A stretch of DNA of 64,000 bases, from positions 3,370,563-3,434,562 of the forward strand of contig NC_060063.1 of the NCBI RefSeq assembly GCF_020283565.1, given 5' to 3'. Of this stretch, positions 46,560 to 57,668 are shown piece after piece. The DNA comes from Trifolium pratense. Lineage: Eukaryota; Streptophyta; Magnoliopsida; Fabales; Fabaceae. The notes beneath the pieces are model-generated. The model worked only from the letters and a program-made list of their open reading frames with translations, ran no database searches and was not told the DNA's origin. Made by a program: the position numbers and the translations under genes. The stretch's first letter is position 1; each line of letters opens with the position of its first letter.

Positions 46560-49500
46560 CTAGGGAAGATCACAAGAATCGGAACTTTCATCACGTTTTG
46601 CAAAGGCCAATTCACATACAATGGCGAGGTGATCACTTCCCCATTTCTGTAGGGCACAAAAGAATCATAAAGATATTGATAAAACAATACAGAACAAAAT
46701 ACATAAGCATACATACAAGCTATGAAGCAATGACACATGCATGGACAGCAGACACCACTGACATGTCAATACCAATAATAACTTAAAAAATGGAAGAAAT
46801 TGAATATACGTGTATTTCAAGTATTTCTGCCGTGCCGTTGTCTGACATTGACACGTGTCAGACACAAGACACATATTTAATCTAAAGTGTCGGTGCTAGT
46901 GATACATAGCATACAAGGCCATGTTTTATGTATAGTACCTCGTTAGGGAGTCCTCTAGTTCTTCTAAGAACATCAACGGGCAAGGTTTCAAGAACTCTGA
47001 TCGGGATAAGTTCCTCGGAATGCCTGCTTAACACTGACATCAGTAACAAAAAATTGTAAATGCAAAACTTTTTGGTGTTCAGTATGGAGTATTATAACTA
47101 CCAGATATAATCAACAGTTCCCATGAACTTAGAGTGGTATGACGTTGCCAAGGGCTCCCCAATATCATCTCTTGTTCTATGCTTTCCCTGTTAAATGACA
47201 CAGGAAATATCACCTTTGTCTTAATATCCAATAAAAAAAATTCCAAGGGAGTTTGACATATCAAAGTTTCAGGGATAAACTTTCTATCTTAAGCATAAAA
47301 AATAAGAAAATTGCTCAAATAGATTATCGTAAATTTGTAATTATTATATTGAAGTTGGATTGAACTCAGCAAATATAAATGGCAGATTCAAACAACAACA
47401 TACAGGAACACCGCTATAAGCACTGCGGAGCTTGAGTTGGTGCTGAAGACGAGTGACTCCTTTTGCCCCAGTTGCAAGGATTAGTTCTTCCGCACTCCAT
47501 TTGGGTAGCAGTTGCCTTGAAACCGACATTGAAATGCTGCACCAGATACACACCCATGTAATTATCATAGAATACCAAACACGTAACATATGTGAACAAT
47601 GACATATATAGTAAATGAGAATAAACTTTGTACAGACTCAAAAACAACCTAGCATCATCACCAATCTTCGATTGGAATACTCTGTTATTGGGCCGGATTT
47701 CAAGCTGTCCTGACATATTTCTGCGATCATGTAATTGAATGTCTAACTGCAATACAATAAATGTTGCACTAATTTAATAAATACTATTATAAGTGATGCA
47801 AACCAGAGATCATCTCGAACAAAACAAAGCAATGTAAGAGAACTATTATAAAACTGATGATTATTGATGAAGGAAAAGAAATAGCATGAATATTTTCCCA
47901 GCTCAGAGAAGATTGCACTCTCTGGCCTAACAGAATATTACTATCATCACCATATCCTCTCATTCTCCACACCTCTCCTATATAACGGGAAGCCTCGTGC
48001 AGGTAATTCCATTTTTCTCTCTCTGCCACCTCATCATTCCTTCTAGATCTCCTCTCATACACTCTACGACCCTCCACTAGGCTCGTATCACCTTCTACCA
48101 TTTTGAGCTTGCTAATTATTATAACATCCCCTAGGCTCGTATCACCTTCTACGACCCTCCCCTAGGCCCATATCACCTCCTACGACCCTATCAAAATAGT
48201 CTCGTTAATGGTACCCTCCTCCTGAACAATAAAATCCACCCCAAATGGAATAAGGAGGGATAAGCTGGAAAGGTGAGGGAAGGAATGTAACAAAACTACC
48301 ATTGCCCTGGTTTGGAAAATTAATAAAGGAAAAGAACAGAACTATATTACCTCTTGCATATATTGAATTGAAATATCTCCTTTATTACCCTCTCATTCTC
48401 CACACTCTCCTATATAACAGGAAGCCTTGTGCAGCTAAATTCCCTTTTTCTCTCTCTGCCACCTCATCATTCCTTCTAGATCTCTTATACACTCCATATT
48501 TTGAGCTTACTAATTACATCATCCCCTAGGCTCGTATCACCTTCTACGACCCTCCCCTAGGCCCGCATCACCACCTACGACCCTATCAAAATAGTCTCGT
48601 TAATGGTCCCCTCCTCCTATACAATAAAATCCACCCCAAATGGAATAAGGAGGGATAAGCTGGAAAGGTGAAGGAAGGAATGTAACAAAACTACCGTTCC
48701 ACTGGTTTGGAAAATTAATAAAGGAAAGGAACAGAACTATATTAAATTTGAGTTCCTCCATTCCATTAGAATCTATGGGGGGAAAATAAATTGTGCCTTT
48801 GGGAGGAGTAGAGGAGGAAATGTATCCGTTAATTCTTCCCTTTCTTAGATATTTTTAAACTCCAAAACCGGGGAATCGATTCTGCTTTCCCTTATTCCCT
48901 TTCCATTCCCGTTACAACCCATAATCCAAACAGAAACAAAATTATTTACTGAAGATCTGAGATTCTGTCCATTTACTTAATTTCTCATATATAACATAAC
49001 AGATAAAGCTTAAAAGCTTGGGAATATACCATGAAGAGGAGATGCGAAACTCACCTTGGATGAAGACAGAAATTTATATATTGCACTCTGCCACACAAGA
49101 ACAAACAAAGTAGAAGCTATGAAGTAACAGCACACTGGACAAAAAATATTAACAGTAACAAACTGCATAGTACAAAGAATGACCTTACCTGTGGAAGACT
49201 GTTCATATCCCCAGCTAAAATAACAGGGATGTTGCCCCATTTTTGTGATAACTTGTAAGCATTATCAATTAAAAGTCTGACCTGTCCATTATGTCATTAC
49301 TATAGATTAGACCACTTAATTAACTATAGACAGTGAAATTGTTTGAGGGGGGAAAATGGTTTGCAATAATCCGAGCACAGAATTTAAAACTTCAGGGAAA
49401 AAAAAATCTCAAGCACAAACACAAATCCCTACAAATACAACAATCAGTATAGAGCTACCAAGTTAGTAAAAAAAATGAAGTACCTGGCCAAGTTTAATGT

Positions 49501-52417
49501 CACCACGGTTAGGGTTAAAAAGCACGTGTATATTTCCTATTACAAATCTTTTGTTTTTTGTTGATTGTTCCCTGCAGGTTTAGATCAAATTAGTTATGAA
49601 GCATAAAATATGAGAAATACATGGTCATGAAATAGGCACCATATGTGCATGCATGAGAGTATATCTCATTCTTTCGAAAATTTTCACTTTGTAAAACCTT
49701 TGCTGCTAAATATTGGATAAAATGAACGTTATCAGAAGAGTAAGAAATTGTAATGAATAGTTACACATTGGTATGCAATAATTAAATATACATTAGTAAT
49801 AAACCACTACAGGAAGCTTGAATATAAACATCCCAAATATTACATGAAAAGATATGTTCAAAACTACGGATAATTTGTTCACATTACCCATTTTATACAA
49901 CATAAAACTTACTCTGCTGTTAGTTTACTTGTGTCAGATTCTGAATTATCATTGTTTACCTGTAAATAAATTGGGCAATAAAGGGTAATGAGATATAAAA
50001 TCAAAACCTAAGATAATTGATCTACTGCAACAAGAACATACTTACGAATAGTAATATATAGAATAGTACTGGGTAAAAATTTGATTAACAGATCATAAGT
50101 ATATCTAATAAAAGAAAACATAGCAAATATAAAACATGGCAATTAGGAAACAAGTTAAAAAAAAATAAAAACAAGTCTATATACCTCCAAAACACAAAGT
50201 TGAGCAACATTATTACGCATACTAAATTTCTGGAACTCTAAATCTTCGTGATGCAAAAGATTGAATCTGCATTCAAATTTTGAAAATATACTACATTTAG
50301 GCCAAATTGGAACTGTATTTTTTCAGTTGCTATGTTCTATGATTTGCAAATCTTTGATCTATTGGCTTTCCTTTGTATCTAGGAATGCTTAGGTGTCTGA
50401 TTTACTTATTGACAAAGGTTATGAATGTAAGATATCAAACAAACTAACATTAGACACAAAAGCCTAATTATCTAAATTATTTAAGGGTAATGGAAACCTA
50501 CAATTTGTCTTTCCAAAATATAGCACATCCATCATTTGCTTCCCCTGTGCGAGGCTGTGAATATTTGTAACAATTACCCAGGTAAGGAAAATTAAGTAAT
50601 GTTTGGACATTAAAAACTATGACCGTTCAAATATGTATATAGTGTACCTTGTAAACACTTTTAAAGCCATTTTTCTGAAAAAGATTATCCAAATCATCAA
50701 AATGATCAACCTCCTGCAGACATTGGATATATTGAAATCAATTATCGACAGTTTAATTCTAGGATGCATGAAATCAATTATGTACCAACTGGCATTAGCA
50801 TCAGCATAAGTGCATAACTTGTACCTCCACAAAACTTGTGAAGCAACAGTAAAAAATAACCACAGATTCTAATCACCTTTGTTACATGAATACAGAAAAC
50901 CAAAAGTTGTAGCTAAATACAAAAAACTATGAACAACTCTTCTTTTTCAACATTCTGAGGTTCAGTAGAGATGTATAAATGATTAATGTAAAACAGTTGT
51001 ACGTCTGTAACAACATAATAAGCAAAGCTATACAGTGTATAACACAAGGAAGGATTATTAAATTACCTGGAAACAGAGTATGCTTGCACTATAGCTATTG
51101 ACCTCTTCAAGTATAAGCTTCTTACGTCTACCCCAATCCAAGAAGCGGCGTGGGATATTAGAATACAAATCCAAATGATTTGATGCATTTTCAACACCAA
51201 GTATATTGTATGAAACAACTACAATCGTATCTGCGAGACAGAGAAAGGGTTCAAAATAGTGAATACGAGATAAACACTATCTACTCTAAAGTCTAAATGA
51301 CAAACACTTAATCACTAGCTCCAAAATATGGAATAATCTTTGCCATCTTCATAGCAGAAAGTTCATTAACGGAAACAAACCACTACCTATGACCAATCAA
51401 ATTCCATCATTCTTTACATTCATGCCACTTTTTTTTTTGGTAAAAATGACATTATAAATAACTGGCAATTAGGATCATAGACACCGAACAGAGCGTGCAT
51501 GAACACGAAAGAATGGCATCTGTTTGTTAACAACAATGCAATGTTTCAAAAAAAGTCAGACAATCGTGACTGTGGCCATGACTTCAAGATTTTTGATATC
51601 TACACGATTGCATCACACCCACAAATGCGGCTGCATCGATCACATTTAACCACAAAATTTATGCAACATTAACAATCTCAGCACAACTGCAATTTAAAAC
51701 CTTACAACAATGCTACTCGCTACTCAGTACCAAAGATTTGTTACCATAGTGACTATATATATTCCATAAAAATATTGTCTAAACAATAACTATCTATCCT
51801 CAATCAATCACACTCTACAAATCACAATCTTACTTTTATTTTGGTCTTAAACCTATGGTTCTCGGTGGTAGGGGGGCCTGGTAATCTATAGTTCGGCAAA
51901 GGTAAATAAAGTCTGGAAAAAAATTGTTCCTACCAAGAATCAAACTCGGGTTTTCCCGAATGATTCGTCCTGGGGGAGCTCATTACCCAATTACTTAGTT
52001 AAATCACAATCATAATCTCACAATCTTACTTTGTGTAATGATTTTTCATACTAATTTTTATTTTCAGTATTAAATTCACCATTTTAATTCCTCAATTAAA
52101 GTCTCAACCAGAGAAATTTAACACTTAAGCTTAAATACCAAACAATTTGAGCTTTTTAGCACAAAACTTGAATCACGTTTGAATGCAAAATTTCAGAGTC
52201 AAATAAAAGTCAAAATTGATTAATATTAGAACAAGTTGATACCTTTCTGACCTTTGCAGTCAGAACAATCTTCGGAAGAGAAAACCCATTTTCTAGAAGA
52301 AGAAGATAATTCGTGATTAGAGCTGGAATATTCGAACCGAGAATGTTTTCTTCGCTTTGACTGATAATTACAGCTTGAACTTTCCGGTGGAAGATGTCCC
52401 CGTTTTCGACGCACCAT
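46560..52417 (-). CDS. CCR4-5: CCR4-like deadenylase (CCR4 homolog 5 type), complete
   Basis: Fourteen exons on the minus strand: 52417-52243, 51230-51067, 50713-50648, 50554-50502, 50266-50185, 49959-49913, 49571-49484, 49281-49189, 49087-49055, 47746-47649, 47536-47404, 47187-47102, 47023-46939, 46646-46560. Total 1290 nt, 429 residues plus stop, all phases consistent. The N terminus is basic and Ser-rich (MVRRKRGHLPPE). The endonuclease/exonuclease/phosphatase fold begins VVVSYNILGVENASNH. Metal and catalytic residues are present: Glu in FQEVDHFDDLD, the NIHVLFNPNRGD segment, Asp/Asn in AGDMNSLP, and Asp/His in WGSDHLAI. It should shorten mRNA poly(A) tails; unlike yeast CCR4 it has no leucine-rich repeat part, as for the plant homologs 3-6. 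Member number 5 is a judgement from recalled similarity. Confidence 0.95.
47961..48744. repeat. Two-copy tandem duplication in intron 9 of the CCR4-like gene
   Basis: Copy 1 at 47961-48349 and copy 2 at 48394-48744 share CATTCTCCACAC, TATATAACxGGAAGCC, TTTCTCTCTCTGCCACCTC, CCCTAGGCTCGTATCACC, AAAATAGTCTCGTTAATGG and GGAATAAGGAGGGATAAGC in the same order. The copies are about 433 bp apart and roughly 90% alike by eye. Inside copy 1 the CTAGGCTCGTATCACCTTCTAC word is itself repeated. The intron lies between exons 49087-49055 and 47746-47649. Confidence 0.85.
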
Positions 52418-52800
52418 GTTACCGGCCGGAGAAGAGGATGACGGTGGCGCGTGTGATGAATTAGGGTTCAGGAAGCTGGTGGTTGATTCAGGATACGAAG
52501 TCGTTAAACAGGTACTAACTTATTTTTCTAAAATAAAAAAATAGTAATTTTTTTTTGACAAAAAAAATAGTAGTAATTAATTAAAATAGAGGCCACAACG
52601 AAGGAAAGTCGTTTCCTGGAGGCCACATCGAGTAAAAATAGAGGAAGTGTCCAACTTCCGATGATTGAGTAAGGAAAGCAGGAACCAAATTATGACAGGC
52701 TAACCGTAAGAAAAAGATGATCTTCGCATGTAACTACTTTACTTTAAATAAAATGCTGAAAGTCAAAAGTTTAAAAATAAAAAGATGATATTTGAATATA
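52418..52800 (-). promoter_or_regulatory. Upstream region of the CCR4-like gene
   Basis: G/C-richer leader next to the ATG (52418-52500), then AT-rich sequence. AAAGATGATxTTxGxATxTAACTAC is repeated at 52716-52740 and 52781-52805. No certain TATA box can be picked. Confidence 0.4.
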
Positions 52801-52984
52801 ACTACTCTACTTTATTTAATTACTAGCATTTTAATTTTTGAAGTAGCAAAATTTGTTACACAGATTTTTAAAGACAAAATAATTCGGTGTGACTTAATAA
52901 ACATATTAGTGTAATTTATAATTTTTTGTGTTAGATAATTATGAAATTTGAAATATTAAAATGTTAATTTTTATACTAACTTTT

Positions 52985-53016
52985 TAACCCGTGCTTGGCA
53001 CGGGTCCGAATACTAG
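52985..53016 (+). mobile_element. Helitron 3' terminus
   Basis: ACCCGTGC TTG GCACGGGT hairpin, eleven bases later CTAG, followed by T. This is the canonical Helitron 3' end (hairpin shortly before CTRR, inserted before T). The AT-rich sequence to the left, back to about 52800, is presumably the element body. The 5' TC end was not located. Confidence 0.7.
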
Positions 53017-53070
53017 TATATTAAGCAAAGGAATATATTAAGGCCCTGTTTTTTTTTTAAGGAATATTAA

Positions 53071-53281
53071 GGTCATGTTTTGATTAGCTTATTTTTTAGT
53101 TTATGTAAACAGCTTATGCAATTTTTATGTATTATTATAAGTTTGTCAAGATAGTTTATGATAAAATAGCTTATAAAAGTACAATTTTCATTAGCGTGTA
53201 CTTATAAAATAACACAAAATTTAATTTATATTGCATAAGCTGTTTGTGTAAACTAAAAAATAAGCTAATCAAAACAGGACC
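53071..53281. mobile_element. Tourist-like (PIF/Harbinger) MITE, 211 bp
   Basis: GGTCATGTTTTGATTAGCTT and its partner AAGCTAATCAAAACAGGACC, with arms of about 60 bp. The flanks are TAA on both sides (53068-53070 and 53282-53284). Confidence 0.8.
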
Positions 53282-53284
53282 TAA

Positions 53285-55283
53285 GTGAAATTGTCGTCTA
53301 TAAATGTAGAATAATATTTTAATTATTTTTTAATCTACTACTACAAAAAAAAATTAAAAAATATATATAAAAAATAATAAGATAAATAAAAAAAATGATA
53401 TGCTTAAAAATAGAAATAAAACAGATTATAGATTGGAACAAAATAGAAACAATCTATAAAACAAAAATTAATACATTATTCAATTGACAAATTTACTTCA
53501 AAAAATGTTCCAAGAATGACTCGGTTTAAGTAGCTAGAAAATATTTTAATGCTATTGACTATACTATGAATCTTTTTTATATTAATTACAAAAATTTATA
53601 TTTTTATGCTATTTGCAATTTAGGATTATATTTTGGAAAAATGTGAATTTTTATTTATTAAAAATGGCCACTTTTTATATTTGTATGTGGCCTCCAAAAA
53701 TTCAAAGCCGGTCCTGATGTTATATCATTAAAAATTAGTAGAATATTGCTCTAAACCGAACAAAATTCATAGAAGTAGAGATAGGCAAAAGTAATGATAG
53801 AAAAAAGTAGATTGATTTATTTAATTTCATTAGAAAATCTAAAGACAAATAAATTTCAATAATAAAGAATGGTGGTCAATAGAATAATACAAACATTCAC
53901 AAATATAAGATATTCCTCTCTGTTGCCACTGTCGAAAATCCTCTCCTCCATCGTCGCTACAAGCCTCTTTGTCCCTCTCCATGTGGTGGTCGCAAAAAGG
54001 CCACTAGATTGTTTCTTTCGTAATTTTAGAAAGAGTCACAAAGGAATGATGAAACAAGTTTTAATGCATTTTTAAAGGCCACTAGAATGTTAAATTTTTA
54101 GAGGATTTACATTTCGAGAGAAGGAAAAATAATGAAGATTTAATTTTAAGGAGAATAAAGGACTTATCATAGATTAAAAATAAAATTGACCTTTTGTGTT
54201 TGAGTGTTTGCCATAATATAAAAAATGTTAAATTAAAAAATTAGTAATTTTTGAGTGATTGCAACTGATATAATTAGCTCTAATGAATATGATTTGTTCA
54301 TATCTAAATCATATAAATCACTTATTTGAAAATGACATTTGAATACAAATAAAGTGCAACATGTACATTGGGAGGGCATTCAAGATACCAAGTTTAAGAA
54401 ATTAAGCATTGTAGTAAACCATCAAGTGATACAAAAACGAATTTTGCTTTGCTACCGTCACTAAGTTCATGTTGTCGCCGCGTCGGTAGTAAATATTGTG
54501 TGGGAGAGGAAATGAATAGCCTTCATACTTAGAGAGGCATTCATTGTCTAATACTCTAATGTACGAAAACATCTGAGGGTATTTTTGCACATGATTGTCA
54601 AACTCACGCATAGATTAGTACGAGCTTACAAGTTTAGGAGGCCAAAACGAGTTGACCCGCACTCATACTTGCTTTCATGGTAGACTCATGAGTTTGATGC
54701 GACTTTACAAGTTCAAGGAATTTTGGAAGAAAAAAAACCCAAGACATATTGGGCCTAATCGTTTCATTTAGAAAACCCTAAAAGGAAATTAGAAGATCTT
54801 TCTCTCTGTATCGTGTTTGCACCACATGTTTCTTGTTGTCTCGTATTCACTCATCTGGTTTGTGTTCCTTTTTGTTTCGTACTCTTTCTTTGTGTTGTGT
54901 TTTGTGCTCCATTCTTCGTTGATTATTTTATGTGTTGTTCTTTCATGCGTGTTCTATTTTTATTTCATTGAGTTTCTCTTTTCATTTTGTTGCATAATTT
55001 TTATTTTTTTTTATTTTTTGCCGTATATATGTAGTAGGAAGGAATTATGACTCTATCTACATTGTGAATTTTATTATGGAATTTTTTTTTTGTAACAACT
55101 TTATTGTGGAGTTCGAAATTATAATTTTTATGTTAATTGGTTTTTATTATGTATTTGTATTATTTATATGGTTTTTTTAATTCATTTTTTATTTTACATT
55201 GGCTCTAATGTGAGTCTATGAGTCAAGTTTGTAGGTCGAGTCTACGAATCCTTAGCCAGTCTATATACATTCTCGCGAGTCCG
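53285..55283. other. Gene-free region
   Basis: AT-rich. The minus-strand frame 54402-54611 (69 codons, MREFDNHVQKYPQMF...) has a more protein-like composition than its neighbours, with an F-box-associated flavour that I cannot confirm. It could be a gene fragment. Positions 54780-55060 are only T-rich. Confidence 0.4.
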
Positions 55284-55299
55284 ACAACTAATTCCACCA

Positions 55300-55990
55300 T
55301 GTTGGTATATGCCTCGAAATCTCAGTTACAAGAAGTCAGAAAAATCTTTGTTGAATCTTTTTGCATCTTTGATGTTTTGAAGATTTTTTGGAAAAAAAAA
55401 ATATTTTCTTGGAGGACATTCTGACTTGGATTTGTTTTATTTTAAAACAGATTTGTTACTAATTTTTTGGCATATATTTTTCTATAAATAGGGAGTGCTT
55501 TATTCATAGAAAAATTGAGAAAGAGAGCAACTCAAGAAAATAGAGATGTAGAGCAAGGATTAGGGTTTGCCACCACACAAGGGCTAGTGTTTTAGAGAGG
55601 AAAAATGTTTTCTCTTGGTACAACTCTAGGGTGGGAGAACTATCTTTGTGGAACACCTTGGGAAACACTTATCAAATTGAGTCTCTTGGCCACGGGAAGA
55701 AATTCAGGATTTGGGTAGAATTAGGATTAATTCTTGTAACTCAATTGGAACTCTTTCAAAGTTACTCGTTTGATATAATGGAACGGAGGGGCTGCTCTCT
55801 CCCATAGACTAGGTCATTATTGGACCGAACTGGGTAAACAAATATCGTGTTCTTTCTTCTCCTTTATCTCGTTTATCTCGTTTATCGGTTATTATTATTA
55901 TTATTGCTTATTCTGCTTAATTATTTGGTTGCCGTTCTATTGCTCCACACATCAAATTATTCATTGGTGTGATTTTAAGACGAATTCACA
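55300..55990 (+). mobile_element. Copia-type LTR, solo or truncated
   Basis: Starts about TGTTGGTATATGCC. CTATAAATAGGGAGTG at 55483 is a TATA box with the expected downstream leader, followed by GGGTGGGAGAAC, GGAACACCTTGGG and a CGGAGGGGCTGCTCTCTCCC stretch like those in many plant copia LTRs. No primer site and no pol frame follows. Confidence 0.5.
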
Positions 55991-56284
55991 ATACACCAAT
56001 TCTTCTGTTGATGTAGAAAGCTTACTAGGAAATGGAGTTAAAGATGAACAACTTGATTCTGATACAAATTGTCATTGGGATTAAATTCTTGATGACATGA
56101 ATGAGGAGGACTCTGATTTGAATATTGGTGGTTCTATTGGTGGAAAGTGGTGGTGTTAATGTTAGTGAAGTGAAAAATAGGAGGCTTAGATATTTTTGAG
56201 GCCAAACTATATATGAGGATTGAGAAAGTCATAAGTCATTATTGCTTGGGCCAACAAGAAGTTCACCTAAGTTCAATTCTACTG
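55991..56284 (+). pseudogene. Short gene-like fragment, unidentified
   Basis: The plus strand reads VDVESLLGNGVKDEQLDSDTN, a stop soon after, then a DDMNEEDSDLNIGG-like acidic stretch. The composition is protein-like (balanced codons, less AT-rich than the flanks) but the frame is broken. I do not recognise the family. Confidence 0.25.
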
Positions 56285-56292
56285 ATTGTTGG

Positions 56293-57038
56293 TAGGGTTG
56301 GGAACAGGCCAGGCCTTGATAGGCCTGAGTCTGGCCTACGATTTTTCTTTAGGTCTGAGTCTGGCCTACGGCCTATCAAATGTCATTTTTTTTTGCCTGG
56401 CCTGAGCCTTTTAAAAGTCTGGCCTGACCTTGTAGCCTATTTAAAAGTCTGTGTTACATTAAAACTTCTCTATATAGTCTTTTTAAATAGGCTAAACAGG
56501 CCTTAAAAAGTTCACATTTAAATTTTTATAGTTTCTACAACATTAAGAAAAAGCTAATAATATGATTAGCACAATAATTAAAAACTACTAAAATAACAAA
56601 TACGATTACGACAAAGTCGCCATAATACAAATTGTTTGCTAAGTGTAGTCAGCAACAAGCTAACAACCAAAATATAGGATGAGTTGCTACTTGCTCGAGA
56701 GAATGAGAGATGAAATGGAGATAAGATTTCTACTTTTAATTTATATGCCTGAAATATAAAAACAAATATATTTTCCCTGTTTTGTTAAAAAAAATAATAT
56801 TTTCTCTAATATTTTGTATTTATATAAATAATATTTTTTTTTATAAGATATAAATAATAATTATTATAAACAGGTCGGCCTATCAGGCTTCGTAGGCCTT
56901 TTTAGAAGCCTAAGCCTGGCCTATTTATGTAAACAGGCCGTTTTCAAAGCCTAAGCCTGACATTTTTAATAATCAGGCCAGGCTTATACAGGTCAGGCCG
57001 AAGGCCCCTGTAGGCCGCCTGGCCTATTCCCAACCCTA
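56293..57038. mobile_element. hAT-type non-autonomous transposon, 746 bp
   Basis: The ends TAGGGTTGGGAACAGGCC and GGCCTATTCCCAACCCTA are inverse partners. The 8-bp duplication ATTGTTGG is perfect (56285-56292 and 57039-57046). Subterminal regions carry many GGCCTG / CAGGCC words in both orientations (at least six near each end), likely transposase binding sites. No transposase frame. Confidence 0.9.
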
Positions 57039-57103
57039 ATTGTTGGCCAGATATTTTGGTAATATTCCCAACCCTAATTGTTGGCCAGATATTTTGGTAA
57101 TTT
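57027..57103. repeat. 38-bp tandem duplication across the hAT right end
   Basis: A 38-bp unit starting ATTCCCAACCCTAATTGTTG and ending TTTGGTAAT is repeated twice without spacer. The unit includes the last 12 bases of the transposon, the 8-bp target duplication and 18 bases of flank. Confidence 0.92.
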
Positions 57104-57261
57104 AATTTCTTTTCATTTGACTCTCATAAAATTTAAGGTAGATCCACCACCTGATTATAGAGGTCAATGCTCTAATGGGGAAGTAATTAGTACTAATGAA
57201 AATGGTACCACTTTTTGAAGTCTTTGGTGTAATTAAAAATTGGGAGTTTTTGGTGCGGGTC

Positions 57262-57658
57262 TATGTTGCCTAGATACGGGTACGGTATCCGGTACCGGTA
57301 TTGGTACGCGGTACGACATTTTTAGAAAATTTAAGGTACGGGTACGTTAGTATAAAATATTAGAAAAATTACTTTTAAGTGAATTATTATCATCATGCTT
57401 TGAAGATTTAATTTTTTTTGTCTACCGTCTCAACTATTTTCATAAAAAATTAGAGATAATTGAAATATAATAAAAAATTATAATATTTTAAGATATTTTT
57501 CAACAGTCAATATGTTTTTTCCGTATTCATCATCATAAATCAACCGAATAAAAATGGGTACGGAATCGGTGCGTACCATACGAGTACCATGGAGTATCCG
57601 GTACTGATACGTACCCGGTACGAGTACTTCGCCATTTTAGAAGTACCCATGCTACATA
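57262..57658. mobile_element. MITE with ACGGGTAC-rich ends, 397 bp
   Basis: The left TATGTTGCCTAGATACGGGTAC and the right GTACCCATGCTACATA are inverse partners. The flanks GGTGCGGGTC (57252-57261) and GGTGCGAGTC (57659-57668) form a 10-bp duplication with one mismatch. Internal GGTACGGGTACG / CGTACCCGGTACG words are repeated in both directions. Confidence 0.75.
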
Positions 57659-57668
57659 GGTGCGAGTC

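Noticed and set aside
54402..54611. Possible gene fragment (69 codons, minus)
   Set aside because: Composition is protein-like but I recognise no family and see no neighbouring exons; listed only as a note in the gap entry.
54817..55050. 77-codon hydrophobic frame
   Set aside because: Same cause: T-rich DNA gives Phe/Val/Leu strings.
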